A stretch of DNA of 64,000 bases from Alphaproteobacteria bacterium (GTDB lineage Bacteria; Myxococcota_A; UBA796; GCA-2862545). The first letter of the stretch is position 1; each line of letters starts with the position of its first letter. Below, in pieces: positions 7,878 through 16,611 of the stretch. The position numbers and the translations under genes were made by a program. The notes beneath the pieces are model-generated. The model saw only the letters and a list, made by a program, of their open reading frames with translations, made no database searches and was not told the origin of the DNA. The stretch lies in the NCBI GenBank assembly GCA_020632885.1, contig JACKEQ010000003.1, positions 372,001-436,000 of the forward strand. The letters are read 5' to 3'.

Positions 7878-8963
7878 TCAGGGGTTGAGGCGCGCGAACT
7901 CCTCGATGAGGCGCCGGGACTCGTCGTCCAGCGAACGGGGGACCCGGATCCGGATCTCCACGTAGAGGTCCTCGCCACCGGTGCCCTTGCCCTTGAGGCG
8001 CATGCGCGTGCCGCCCGACGTGCCGGGCGGGATCGTGAGCCGGACCTTCCCCGCCGGGGTGTCGAGCTCGACACGTCCGCCGAGGAGGGCCTCCACGACG
8101 GAGATCTCGAGGAGCAGGGTCTGCTCGCCGCCGTTCTGGCCGGGCGGAGCCGCCGTCGCCACGCGGGGGCCTGCCGTCTGCGCGGTGTGCGCCGCGTGAG
8201 GGGTGGACGGCTGGGGGCCCGGGGGCGGGGTGACGCGGCCCACGAGGCGCACGGTGGCCACGAGGTCTCCGTAGATCCCCCCCCACGCACCTGCGTCGCC
8301 GAGCCCGCGCTCGCGGAGCATCATGCCGTCCCGCGTTCCCGGGACGATGCGGATGTCCGCGATGTCCTGCACGCGCACGAGACCGTCGTCGCCGGCACCC
8401 GGACGCCAGGAGTCCGCGCGCTGGAGCCGATGGTAGACGGCCGTGACACTGCCGCCGCGGGCCGCGATGTCCGCCGGGACGTCGAGCGTGATCTCGACGT
8501 CCATCCCCGGCATCGGGCGCGGCGGACCGCTGCTCGGGCCCGGCGGGGGCGGCTGGCTGCCGGTGTTGCTGCCGAACCCGAAGTCACCCACGTTGAACAG
8601 GTCGTCGAGACCGATGTTGTTCTTGCGGGCGTCGTCCTTCCGGCTCTGGCGCGTGTGCGGTCCACGCTGCGCACCCGCGTCGCGTTCGCCGGTCGCCTTG
8701 TAGAAGGCGTCGAAGAAGCTCCCTCCTCCGGCACCGAAGCCCTGGCTGCGCCGCTCGCCCCGCCGGTCGTACCGGGCGCGGGTCACGGGGTCCATCAGGG
8801 TCTCGTACGCGTTGCGCGCCTTCTTGAAGCGCTCTTCGGCCGCCGGATCCCCACCGGACACGTCCGGGTGGCACTCGCGCGCGATCGTTCGGAAGGCCTT
8901 CTTGATGTCCTGCGCGGTGGCGTCCCGCGGGACACCGAGCAGCTCGTAGTAGTCCGTCGACAT
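7878..8963 (-). CDS. DnaJ-family co-chaperone without zinc-finger domain
   Basis: A 361-residue Hsp40 protein that would stimulate DnaK ATPase and deliver substrates. The N-terminal J domain is complete (DYYELLGVPRDATAQDIKKA, with the HPD motif in ECHPDVSGGDP). A Gly/Phe-like linker follows (FGAGGGSFFDAFY), then two beta-rich substrate-binding domains (MDVEITLDVPADIA and LLLEISVVEALLGGRVELD, IPPGTSGGTRMRLKGKG). There are no CxxCxGxG repeats, so it is a type II/CbpA-like rather than a true DnaJ. The insert between the two C-terminal domains is proline-rich. ATG at 8963 is preceded after seven bases by TACAAT, which suggests a leaderless transcript. It is divergent from clpX across 114 bases. 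Confidence 0.9.
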   Translation of the reverse strand: MSTDYYELLGVPRDATAQDIKKAFRTIARECHPDVSGGDPAAEERFKKARNAYETLMDPVTRARYDRRGERRSQGFGAGGGSFFDAFYKATGERDAGAQRGPHTRQSRKDDARKNNIGLDDLFNVGDFGFGSNTGSQPPPPGPSSGPPRPMPGMDVEITLDVPADIAARGGSVTAVYHRLQRADSWRPGAGDDGLVRVQDIADIRIVPGTRDGMMLRERGLGDAGAWGGIYGDLVATVRLVGRVTPPPGPQPSTPHAAHTAQTAGPRVATAAPPGQNGGEQTLLLEISVVEALLGGRVELDTPAGKVRLTIPPGTSGGTRMRLKGKGTGGEDLYVEIRIRVPRSLDDESRRLIEEFARLNP

Positions 8964-8970
8964 GCGCGGG

Positions 8971-8976
8971 ATTGTA
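8971..8976 (-). promoter_or_regulatory. -10-like element TACAAT for the DnaJ gene
   Basis: On the minus strand TACAAT ends seven bases before the ATG at 8963, with no ribosome binding site in between. Five of six bases match the consensus. Confidence 0.45.
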
Positions 8977-9015
8977 CGTGGCGGGACGTCTCCCGTCACC
9001 CCGGTGTGCATCCGC

Positions 9016-9032
9016 TCGCGGTTGCCTATAGT
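9016..9032 (+). promoter_or_regulatory. clpX: Promoter-like motif before clpX
   Basis: TCGCGGTTGCCTATAGT ends in the -10-like TATAGT (9027-9032), 45 bases before the clpX ATG. Its first nine bases are identical to the motifs before tamB (52033) and the tol cluster (45841). Confidence 0.45.
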
Positions 9033-9077
9033 GACTACAGATGGGGTCTCGATCGTCCGGCCCCCGCCGAGGTGAGG

Positions 9078-10358
9078 ATGGGCAAGTACAGCAACCCGAG
9101 CGGCCTGAGCTGCTCGTTCTGCCACAAGCCCCAGCGCGAGGTCGACAAGATCATCGCGGGTCCGAACGTCTACATCTGCTCGGAGTGCATCCGCCTCTGC
9201 CTCGACATCATCCGGGAGAACTCGGGTCGCCAGAAGCCCGTCAGCTGGGGCCAGTCCGGCGTTCCCGTGCCCGCGAAGATCAAGACGTACCTCGATCAGT
9301 ACGTGGTCGGTCAGGACGCCGCCAAGCGCAAGCTCGCCGTGGCCGTCTACAACCACTACAAGCGCCTCGAGGCCAACGCGCGTCAGGAGGAGGGCGGGGT
9401 CGAGGTCCAGAAGAGCAACGTGCTGCTCATCGGGCCCACCGGAACGGGGAAGACGCTGCTCGCGCAGACGCTCGCGCGCTTCCTGGACGTGCCGTTCGTC
9501 ATCGCGGACGCCACCACGCTCACCGAGGCCGGGTACGTCGGTGAGGACGTCGAGAACATCGTCCTCAACCTGTACCAGAGCGCCAACAACAACATCGAGC
9601 GCACCCAGCGCGGGATCATCTACGTCGACGAGATCGACAAGCTCACCAAGAAGAACTTCTCGAGCTCCGTGAGCCGCGACGTCTCCGGCGAAGGCGTGCA
9701 GCAGGCGCTCCTGAAGATCCTCGAGGGCACGGTCGCGAACATCCAGGTCAAGGGCAACAAGCGCATGCCCAACCAGGAGTCCGTCCAGATCGACACCAAG
9801 AACATCCTGTTCATCGTGGGCGGGTCGTTCGAGGGCCTCGAGCGCATCATCGAGCAGCGGATCGGCCGCCGTAGCGTGGGCTTCGACCGCGAGGAGCCGA
9901 TCGGGGGCGACGATCAGACCCCGGACTCCATCCAGCGCCGCCGGAACCTCCTGCAGCGCGTGACCACCGAGGACCTCGACAAGTTCGGGCTCATCCCGGA
10001 GTTCATCGGCCGCCTGCCCGTCCAGGCCGTGATGGACCCCCTGTCCGCCGACGACCTCGTGCACGTGCTCACCCAGCCGAAGAACGCGCTCATCAAGCAG
10101 TACCAGAAGCTGATGAAGTTCGAGAAGACCAAGCTCTCCTTCGACGAGGACGCCGTGCGCGCCATCGCCGAGGCGAGCATGGAGCGGAAGTCCGGCGCGC
10201 GCGGGCTGCGGGCCATCATCGAGAAGGTGATGCTCAACGTGATGTTCGAGGTCCCGTCGGTCGAGGGGCTCTCGGAGGTCGTGGTCACCGCGGCTTCCGT
10301 GCGCGGCGAGGAGGAACCCCGGTTCGTCACCGCCGCCGAGAGCGACGCCCCGGCGTAG
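9078..10358 (+). CDS. clpX: ATP-dependent Clp protease ATP-binding subunit ClpX
   Basis: The AAA+ unfoldase that recognises tagged substrates and feeds them into ClpP. It has 426 residues, the normal size. The N-terminal zinc-binding domain is present (CSFCHK near residue 12 and YICSECIRLC near residue 35), then Walker A GPTGTGKT, Walker B GIIYVDEIDK and the sensor/arginine regions, ending in ARGLRAIIEKVMLNVMFEVP. The IGF-type ClpP-contact loop region is altered: the usual IGF is not obvious and the stretch reads RIGRRSVGFDRE, so VGF may serve. ATG at 9078 has GGTGAGG just upstream. clpP and tig, its usual neighbours, are absent here. A promoter-like motif lies at 9016-9032. yqgE follows after two bases. 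Confidence 0.97.
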   Translation: MGKYSNPSGLSCSFCHKPQREVDKIIAGPNVYICSECIRLCLDIIRENSGRQKPVSWGQSGVPVPAKIKTYLDQYVVGQDAAKRKLAVAVYNHYKRLEANARQEEGGVEVQKSNVLLIGPTGTGKTLLAQTLARFLDVPFVIADATTLTEAGYVGEDVENIVLNLYQSANNNIERTQRGIIYVDEIDKLTKKNFSSSVSRDVSGEGVQQALLKILEGTVANIQVKGNKRMPNQESVQIDTKNILFIVGGSFEGLERIIEQRIGRRSVGFDREEPIGGDDQTPDSIQRRRNLLQRVTTEDLDKFGLIPEFIGRLPVQAVMDPLSADDLVHVLTQPKNALIKQYQKLMKFEKTKLSFDEDAVRAIAEASMERKSGARGLRAIIEKVMLNVMFEVPSVEGLSEVVVTAASVRGEEEPRFVTAAESDAPA

Positions 10359-10360
10359 CC

Positions 10361-10936
10361 ATGGAACCCCAGCTCCTCATCGCCTCCCCGCAGATGAAAG
10401 ACCCGTTCTTCGAGCGCACCGTCGTGCTCGTCTGGCACCACGACGAGGACGGGGCCATCGGTGTGGTGGTGAACCGCCCGCTCTCCGAGGCCAGCGCGCT
10501 CGGGGTGATGCCGGAGGGTGTCGGCATCTCCATCGGTGACGTGCTCGTCGTCGAGGAGGGCCAGGAGCTCGGGGAGTACGCGTCGCACCCGGTGAACTGG
10601 GGTGGGCCCGTCGACACCGACAGCGGCACGCTCATCACGACGGCGCCCATCGAGGACGGCGAAGGTTGGGTGCTCCCGACAGGCCTCGCGATCACGCGGA
10701 GCCACGACGCCCTCCTGCGGGTGGTGCGCGACGGCGCGTCCCTGCGGCTCTGCCTGGGCTACGCGGGCTGGGGCCCGGGGCAGCTCGACCGCGAGATCGC
10801 CGAGGGGAGCTGGCTGTTCACAGAGGCCCGCCCCGATCTCGTCTTCGGAGGCGAGGCCGCGGACTGCTGGGAGCGCGCCATCGCCACCCTGGGCCTCACG
10901 CCCGAGTGGGTGCTGATGAGCCCCGCCGACGCCTGA
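10361..10936 (+). CDS. YqgE/AlgH family protein (UPF0301)
   Basis: A 191-residue member of the YqgE/AlgH family, small cytoplasmic proteins of unsettled biochemical role. Typical features are PQLLIASPQMKDPFFERTVV at the N-terminus, GAIGVVVNRPL, WGGPVDTDSG and the C-terminal LRLCLGYAGWGPGQLDREI and GSWLFTEARPDLVF. The start ATG is two bases after the clpX stop, so both are very likely on one transcript. It is convergent with the kinase gene that ends ten bases downstream. The family assignment is secure; no function can be inferred from context beyond co-expression with clpX. Confidence 0.94.
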   Translation: MEPQLLIASPQMKDPFFERTVVLVWHHDEDGAIGVVVNRPLSEASALGVMPEGVGISIGDVLVVEEGQELGEYASHPVNWGGPVDTDSGTLITTAPIEDGEGWVLPTGLAITRSHDALLRVVRDGASLRLCLGYAGWGPGQLDREIAEGSWLFTEARPDLVFGGEAADCWERAIATLGLTPEWVLMSPADA

Positions 10937-10945
10937 GATCCCGGC

Positions 10946-12301
10946 TCAGCTCATGACCTTGATGAGGATGAGCAGCAGGAGCACGAGGAACACCAGCAAC
11001 ACGCCGATGATGGAGCCCACGACGACGGCGGCACCCACGGCGAAGTAGAGGTTGTTCCCTCCCTTCGCGGCCTTCTTGGGACGCGGTGCCGGCGAGCGCT
11101 GCTGCTGCTGCTGGGGCACCCGCGGCGGCGGTGGACGGTCGATGGGCGCGGCGGACGGATTCTTCTCCGTCACGACGTCGTCGGCCTCCCCGAACGCACG
11201 GGGGATGGCGAGCTCGCGGACCTCGGCGACCGGCAGCGGACGGTCCGTGGCACGGTCGACTGCGGCGGGCGGCGCGAGATCGTTGTAGGTGACCGACTCC
11301 ACCGAGGTCTCGGCCTTCACGGTGACCGCTTCCGGGATGGGCTGCAGGCCGTCGGACTGCTCTTCGCCCTGCAGGGGCAGCGTTCGACCGACCAGCTCGT
11401 CCTGGAGCTGCTCGGACTGGCGCGCCTCCAGGATCGGTGGCACCACCATCCGGGCCCACGTGCGCAGGCCTTCCCCGGTGCAGGCGTCGGCCGCCGAGAG
11501 CAGGAGCTGCTCGACCTCCCCACCATCCGGGCGCTGCGCGGGGTCCCACTCCAGGATGGCGCGCAGCACGGGCAGGAGGTCGGCATAGTCGGGCTCGACA
11601 GCCGCCAGCCGCTGCTCAACGCGCCTCTCGAAGCGCTTGCGGTGGACCTGGGGGCTCCCCCACTCCTTGCCCGTGGCGCACTCCCAGAGGATCAGCCCGA
11701 GCCCGTAGATGTCGACAGCCGGCGAGGGGTCCGCACCCGCGAGGATCTCGGGAGGGAAGTAGTTGAGCGTGCCGAGCACGAGGCCCTGGGTCTCGGTCTC
11801 GCGCGCGGAGAACGCGGCCCGGGCGACCCCGAAGTCGAGGAGCCGCACGCCACCGCGGGCCGTGATCATCACGTTTGCGGGCTTCACGTCGCGGTGCACG
11901 ACCCGCAGCGGCTCGCCCGTGTTCGGGTGCGCGGCGGTGTGCGCGCGGTGCAGGGTGCCCGCGATCTCCGCGCCCATCTCGGCGAGCGCGCGGGGTGGGA
12001 CCGGCTGGGAGACGATGATGTCGGACAGGTCGACGCCCTCGACGTAGTCCATCACCACGATGTCGCGGTTGTCCGCCATCACGAGCTCGGCCACCCCGAG
12101 GATCTGCTCGTCCGCCAGCATGCCCAGGAGGCGCGCCTCGTCGCGCATCCGCGCCCGGAAGTGGTCCTGGTCGGGCGAGGTGGCGTTCATGACCTTCACG
12201 GCGCACTGACGCGAGAAGCCACGTGGTACGCGCAACTCGGCGTGGTAGACGGTCCCGAAGGAACCGGCGCCGATGACGCGGTTGAAGGTCAGAGTCCGCA
12301 T
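10946..12301 (-). CDS. Membrane-anchored serine/threonine protein kinase
   Basis: A Hanks-type kinase of 451 residues. The glycine loop GAGSFGTVY is at residues about 11-19, the ATP lysine in CAVKVMN, the catalytic loop in VVHRDVKPANVM near residue 135 and the metal-binding DFGVARAAF after it, so it should be active. After the kinase domain (to about residue 270) comes a 150-residue linker rich in Pro and Glu, with a PPPPRVPQQQQQR stretch. The C-terminal hydrophobic helix of about 30 residues (AVGAAVVVGSIIGVLLVFLV) makes it a tail-anchored protein with the kinase in the cytoplasm and almost nothing outside. TACGCT lies nine bases before the ATG and no ribosome binding site is evident. No phosphatase gene is adjacent. 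Confidence 0.93.
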   Translation of the reverse strand: MRTLTFNRVIGAGSFGTVYHAELRVPRGFSRQCAVKVMNATSPDQDHFRARMRDEARLLGMLADEQILGVAELVMADNRDIVVMDYVEGVDLSDIIVSQPVPPRALAEMGAEIAGTLHRAHTAAHPNTGEPLRVVHRDVKPANVMITARGGVRLLDFGVARAAFSARETETQGLVLGTLNYFPPEILAGADPSPAVDIYGLGLILWECATGKEWGSPQVHRKRFERRVEQRLAAVEPDYADLLPVLRAILEWDPAQRPDGGEVEQLLLSAADACTGEGLRTWARMVVPPILEARQSEQLQDELVGRTLPLQGEEQSDGLQPIPEAVTVKAETSVESVTYNDLAPPAAVDRATDRPLPVAEVRELAIPRAFGEADDVVTEKNPSAAPIDRPPPPRVPQQQQQRSPAPRPKKAAKGGNNLYFAVGAAVVVGSIIGVLLVFLVLLLLILIKVMS

Positions 12302-12310
12302 GGGTGCCCA

Positions 12311-12316
12311 AGCGTA
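12311..12316 (-). promoter_or_regulatory. -10-like element TACGCT for the Ser/Thr kinase gene
   Basis: TACGCT on the minus strand ends nine bases before the ATG at 12301; no ribosome binding site lies between. It is preceded by TGA, giving an extended -10-like TGATACGCT. Confidence 0.35.
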
Positions 12317-12429
12317 TCACCCGCGACCCGGGGCGCGGCTCGCACCCCTCTCGCCACCCGTTTTGCAAACACGATACGAACCGTGGCCGCCCATCCCGGT
12401 CGGATATCGGCAGAACCCGGAGGTACAGG

Positions 12430-13578
12430 TTGTTCCTGCTCGCGCTCATCGGCTGCTCGTACGACCCCACGGTGGGCACCCTGCCCGACAACGTCGGCCA
12501 GGCCTTCGCCCCGTGCCAGGAGAGCGAGATCCGGTTCCTGGCCACCAAGCACAACTTCCAGACCGTGTTCGAGCCCTGTGGGAACAACCAGTTCGGTGCG
12601 TTCGCGTGGGCGCCCACCGGCACCCACCTCTACTTCCAGCTCGGCCAGACGGCCTACGTGATGCACGCGTCCGCGGAGGACAAGCGCACGCTCACGGTGC
12701 CCACCCCCTCCCCCATCGGTGAGGCCGCCTGGCTCTCGGCGTCCCAGATCGCCATCCCGGTGGGCCCCGAGGCGGCAGACGGCAAGAACCGCCTCGCCGT
12801 GTTCGACCTCGAGCAGCAGTCCGTGTTCTACCGGGAGGTCCCGCATGGGAGCATCCAGGCGGTGCACAAGCCCGCCACCCCGGGTGAGGCGCTGTTGGTG
12901 GTCGCGGAGAGCGAGACCGCCCCGCGGTCCCTCGTGCGCATCGCACTCGCGGATGGCGCCGTCGAGCCCGCCGCCCCCTGGCTCACGGGCTTCGACACCC
13001 TCGACTGGGTGGTCACCAGCGGCGAGGACATGCAGACCCCCGTGCCGGCCGAGGTCGCCGTGGTGGGTCGCGGGAACACCGTCACGCTGCACGACGCCAG
13101 CTCCGGCGAGGTGTGGAAGACGTTCGAGGACGCCACGGCCGGCGCGCTCCACCCCAAGGGTCGCTGGCTGGCCCTCGAGCACCTGGGCGAAGAGGTCTCC
13201 ATCTTCTACCAGCGCGCCTGGGACGACATGTCCGAGGCCCAGCGTCGCCGCGAGCAGGCACGGGCGGAGAAGCTCGCGTCGGGGCTGCCCGAGAGCTACC
13301 AGAAGACCGTACGGCCGCCCGCCATCGCCCTCGTGGACCTCACCGACGGCGCCCGGTGGGACCTCACCAGCGTGCAGGGCGAGGACTTCGCCTGGTACAC
13401 GGCCCAGGACTACTGGGCGTCCTTCATCTTCTGGGGCTTCGAGGGCAAGCAGTTCAAGCGCAACGTCCTCCTCGGTCAGATGGGCAGCCGGCTTCGTGCG
13501 ACGGAGATCGGACGCGAGTTCCTCGGCGTGGTGCCCGTGAACGACGAAGCCCGCGGACGGACCAGGCCCCAGGAGTGA
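12430..13578 (+). CDS. Lipoprotein with beta-propeller-like repeats
   Basis: A predicted lipoprotein of 382 residues. The TTG at 12430 is chosen because GGAGG ends seven bases before it and it gives LFLLALIGC, a lipobox LIGC with cysteine at residue 9. The frame is open further upstream to an ATG at 12304, but that would add an arginine-rich extension unlike an export signal. The mature protein has repeated blade-like segments (GAFAWAPTGTHLYF, GALHPKGRWLALEHLGEEV, DWVVTSGEDM) that resemble TolB/WD40-like propellers. There is a charged helical insert near residue 270 (SEAQRRREQARAEKL). Function unknown; it probably sits in a membrane facing the periplasm. It converges with the UvrA-like gene five bases downstream. 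Confidence 0.7.
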   Translation: MFLLALIGCSYDPTVGTLPDNVGQAFAPCQESEIRFLATKHNFQTVFEPCGNNQFGAFAWAPTGTHLYFQLGQTAYVMHASAEDKRTLTVPTPSPIGEAAWLSASQIAIPVGPEAADGKNRLAVFDLEQQSVFYREVPHGSIQAVHKPATPGEALLVVAESETAPRSLVRIALADGAVEPAAPWLTGFDTLDWVVTSGEDMQTPVPAEVAVVGRGNTVTLHDASSGEVWKTFEDATAGALHPKGRWLALEHLGEEVSIFYQRAWDDMSEAQRRREQARAEKLASGLPESYQKTVRPPAIALVDLTDGARWDLTSVQGEDFAWYTAQDYWASFIFWGFEGKQFKRNVLLGQMGSRLRATEIGREFLGVVPVNDEARGRTRPQE

Positions 13579-13583
13579 TTCTT

Positions 13584-15716
13584 TCAGAGTGGCAGGTCGA
13601 CCACCCGGGACGCGCCGGCCGCGACCCAGGGGTCCGACGAGGCCAGCACGACGGCACTCCCCTCCTCCGCCAACCGCTGGAAGGCCGCCATGAGCTCCAC
13701 GGTGTCCTCCGGGTGGAGCCCGAGGCTCGGGTCGTCGGCGAGCACGAGCCCGGGTCCACGGCCGCGCGCGAGCTCCCGGGCGAGCTTGAGCCTCCGGACC
13801 TCCCCACCCGACAGCGTGTCGGTGGCGCGCCCGATCTGCACGTGGCCCAGCCCGACGTCGAGGAGCGCGCGGAGCGACCGCTCGAGGGCGGGGTTGCCGG
13901 CGAGCAGCACGTGCGCGTCGGAGACGGCGAGGTCCAGAAGCTCGTCGGGGGCATGGCCCTTCCAGCGCACCTCGAGGACGTCCGACTGGAAGCGACGTCC
14001 GCCGCACACCGGACACGTCGTCCACACGTCCGGCAGGGGGTCCATCACGGTCCGGATCTCCCCGTCCCCGCCGCACGTCTCGCAGCGGCCGCCCTTCGTG
14101 TTCAGCGAGAACGCCGAGCTCGCCAGCCCCTGGACCCGGGCCTCGCGCGTCTGGGCGAGGAGGTCGCGCAGGATCGTCCAGATCCCCGTGTAGGTCGCAG
14201 GGCTCGAGCGGCGGGACCTCGCGATGCTCTCCACCCCCGCCTCCACCACCCGCTCGATCGTCGCGCGACCGGCCTCCGCGACCGCCTCGAGCGCCAGGGT
14301 CTTCCCGCAGCCCGAGGGCCCGCGGAGCACGGTGACGCCGGGCCGGTCGACGGTCCACCCCCCGAGCGAGACGGTGCCACCGCCGGGCAGCGCGGCTGGC
14401 GTGCGCACCTCGCCCCGGAGCACCCGACCGGTCGGCGAATCGCCCAGACCGTCCGGGGGGCCTGCGTACACCACGTGCCCGCCACGCGGACCGGCCCCGG
14501 GCCCCATCTCCACCACGTGGTCGGCAGCCCGCACGAGCACGGGGTGATGGTCCACGGCGATGACCGTGTTGCCCTGATGGACGAGGGCCCGGAGCACGCG
14601 GGTCACGGCCTCCGCAGACGCGTCGTCGAGGCCACTGGCCGGCTCGTCGAGCACGTAGAGCACCCCGGACACCCGGCTGCTGACCTGGCGCGCCAGCCGC
14701 AGCCGGACGCCCTCCCCGCGGCTCGTCTGCACGGCGGGGGACCCCAGCACCAACCCGCCGAGCCCGAGCTCCAGCAGGACGTCCAGCCGGTGCCTGAGGT
14801 CCGCCAGCACGGCCTCCGTCAGGGGCGTGGACGTCCAGGAGCCCAGGTCCTCGCGGAGCTCGCCGGCCGTGGACCCCAGCGCCTGCAGGAAGGAGCGTCC
14901 GTCCACGGTCACCGCCCGGGCCGCCTCGTCCAGCCCGAGGTCCTCCAGGGTCGCGTCGGTGCGGAAGCGCGTGGGGTCGTTCGGTGGGAGCACGAGGCCG
15001 TCGTGCACGCAGAGCGGGCGGTCCACGAACACGGTCGTGTCGCCGTGGTCGGCCACCACGACGCCCTTGCCGGCCCGCGACGCGAGCCGCACACCGTCCA
15101 GCAGGCGGCCGCGCTTCTGGGGGTCGATCTTCACGCGGTCCACCACGATGCGCACGGTGGCGCCCGCGGGAACGGGCGGCATCGCGTCCAGCCGGTGGAC
15201 CTCTCCGTCCACACGCACCCGCGAGAACCCGGCGCGCACGACCTCCTCGAGCACACCCGGGCCGTTCTCGACCGGCGCCTCCAGGGTGAGGCGCGAGCCG
15301 GACGGGAGCGCCAGGAGCCGCTCCACGATGGCGTCGTGGGAGAGCGGCTCGATGATCCGCCCGCAGCGCGGGCAGCGCTGGACCCCCGTGCGCCCGAAGA
15401 GCACCGCGAGGGAGGTCTCGAGCTCGGACACGGCCGCCACCGTGAGCGTGCTGGCCACCGAGCGCTCACGTTGGTCGAGACCGATGGTGGGCGGCAGCCC
15501 GTGGATGGCCTCCACGTCCGGCCTGCGCAGCGAGGCCGTGCGCATCAGCAGCGCCTCGAGGTAGCGCCGCTGGCCCTCGCGATGGAGCGTGTCGAAGGCG
15601 AGCGAGGACTTGCCCGAGCCCGAGCGCCCACAGAACGCGATAAGCCGGCCCAGGGGCAGCTCGAGGCTCACGTCCGCGAGGTTGTTGTCGCGTGCTCCCC
15701 GCACCTCGATCTGCAT
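13584..15716 (-). CDS. UvrA paralogue, shortened excinuclease-A-like ATPase
   Basis: A tandem ABC-ATPase of 710 residues related to UvrA, the damage-sensing subunit of nucleotide excision repair, but far shorter than the usual 930-950. The first Walker A is GRSGSGKSSLAF near residue 30, with a zinc half-site CPRCGR near residue 115. The first-domain signature is degenerate: TSRGEGVRLRLARQ replaces LSGGExQR, followed by a normal LYVLDEPASGLD. The second domain has Walker A RGPSGCGKT, zinc cysteines CETCGG and CPVCGG, a good signature LSGGEVRRLKLA, and a Walker B ending VLADDPSLGLH where DEP is expected. GGGAGGG precedes the ATG. It may act in resistance or repair without UvrB; that is inference. 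Confidence 0.88.
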   Translation of the reverse strand: MQIEVRGARDNNLADVSLELPLGRLIAFCGRSGSGKSSLAFDTLHREGQRRYLEALLMRTASLRRPDVEAIHGLPPTIGLDQRERSVASTLTVAAVSELETSLAVLFGRTGVQRCPRCGRIIEPLSHDAIVERLLALPSGSRLTLEAPVENGPGVLEEVVRAGFSRVRVDGEVHRLDAMPPVPAGATVRIVVDRVKIDPQKRGRLLDGVRLASRAGKGVVVADHGDTTVFVDRPLCVHDGLVLPPNDPTRFRTDATLEDLGLDEAARAVTVDGRSFLQALGSTAGELREDLGSWTSTPLTEAVLADLRHRLDVLLELGLGGLVLGSPAVQTSRGEGVRLRLARQVSSRVSGVLYVLDEPASGLDDASAEAVTRVLRALVHQGNTVIAVDHHPVLVRAADHVVEMGPGAGPRGGHVVYAGPPDGLGDSPTGRVLRGEVRTPAALPGGGTVSLGGWTVDRPGVTVLRGPSGCGKTLALEAVAEAGRATIERVVEAGVESIARSRRSSPATYTGIWTILRDLLAQTREARVQGLASSAFSLNTKGGRCETCGGDGEIRTVMDPLPDVWTTCPVCGGRRFQSDVLEVRWKGHAPDELLDLAVSDAHVLLAGNPALERSLRALLDVGLGHVQIGRATDTLSGGEVRRLKLARELARGRGPGLVLADDPSLGLHPEDTVELMAAFQRLAEEGSAVVLASSDPWVAAGASRVVDLPL

Positions 15717-15747
15717 CGAACCCTCCCGCGCGGCGTCGGCTCCACGC

Positions 15748-16611
15748 ATGCCAGACTCTATCCAGACGGACCCCGAGACCCGCGCGGAGGTCGTGCACGC
15801 CGGGGTCGCGTTCCTGGCCGCCACGGTGGGCTGGCTGCTCCTGGGCGGCCTGATCACAGCGGTGATCGCGGCCGCCCTGCGCCCCGATCCCTCCATGCCT
15901 CTGGAGGTGGCCGCCCGCCTGCCCGCGGCGCTCGCCCTCGGTGCCGTGCTCCAGACCGGCGGCACACTCGCTGTGGTGCTCCTCCTCCTGCGGGCGTTCG
16001 GTCGGCCTGCGTCCTCGGCCCCCGCCCGGCCCGTCCAGGTGGGCCTGGCCGCCCTCACCGGCCTCACCGTGGGCCTCCTGCCGGGCTGGATCGCCGACCG
16101 CCTCCGGGAGCTCGCGCCCTCCGGTGAGAGCCTGCTCACGGTGCTCCAGCACACCCTGCCCGACGCCGGGCTCGGGCCGCGCCTGGGTCTGGTGCTCGCC
16201 ATCTGCGTGCTGGCGCCCATCGCCGAGGAGCTCGCGTTCCGGGGGTTCCTCTGGACCCACCTTCGTCGCGCCCTGAGCGCGCCGGCCACCCTCGCGATCA
16301 CCTCCGTCGTCTTCCTCCTCTTCCACCTCGATCGGCTCCAGACGCCGAGCCTCCTGCCCACCGCCCTGCTGCTCGGTTTCCTCCGGTGGCGCACCGGATC
16401 CGTGCTCCCGGCCATCGCCGCCCACGCCGCGAACAACGTGGTGGGCATGGTGGTGCTGCTCGCCCTGGACCCCGATAGGACTCCGTCGATCCCGCTCTGG
16501 TCGGCCACGCTCGGGACGCTCGCGAGCTGGAGCGTGGCGCTCCTCCCCTGGCTCTCCCGCCGAGGACCCGATGCCGACGTACCGCCTGCTCCAGGCCCGC
16601 ACCCCGGGTGA
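15748..16611 (+). CDS. CPBP family intramembrane metalloprotease
   Basis: A 287-residue membrane protein of the CPBP/Abi (type II CAAX protease-like) family, glutamic-type intramembrane peptidases. About seven or eight hydrophobic segments are visible, starting with FLAATVGWLLLGGLITAVIA. The family motifs are intact: the EExxxR motif in IAEELAFRGFLW, the histidine in VVFLLFHLDRL, and the HxxxN motif in IAAHAANNVVGM. ATG at 15748 starts 31 bases from the divergent UvrA-like gene. The 3' end overlaps the following amidotransferase gene by 41 bases, which suggests co-translation. Substrate unknown. Confidence 0.9.
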   Translation: MPDSIQTDPETRAEVVHAGVAFLAATVGWLLLGGLITAVIAAALRPDPSMPLEVAARLPAALALGAVLQTGGTLAVVLLLLRAFGRPASSAPARPVQVGLAALTGLTVGLLPGWIADRLRELAPSGESLLTVLQHTLPDAGLGPRLGLVLAICVLAPIAEELAFRGFLWTHLRRALSAPATLAITSVVFLLFHLDRLQTPSLLPTALLLGFLRWRTGSVLPAIAAHAANNVVGMVVLLALDPDRTPSIPLWSATLGTLASWSVALLPWLSRRGPDADVPPAPGPHPG

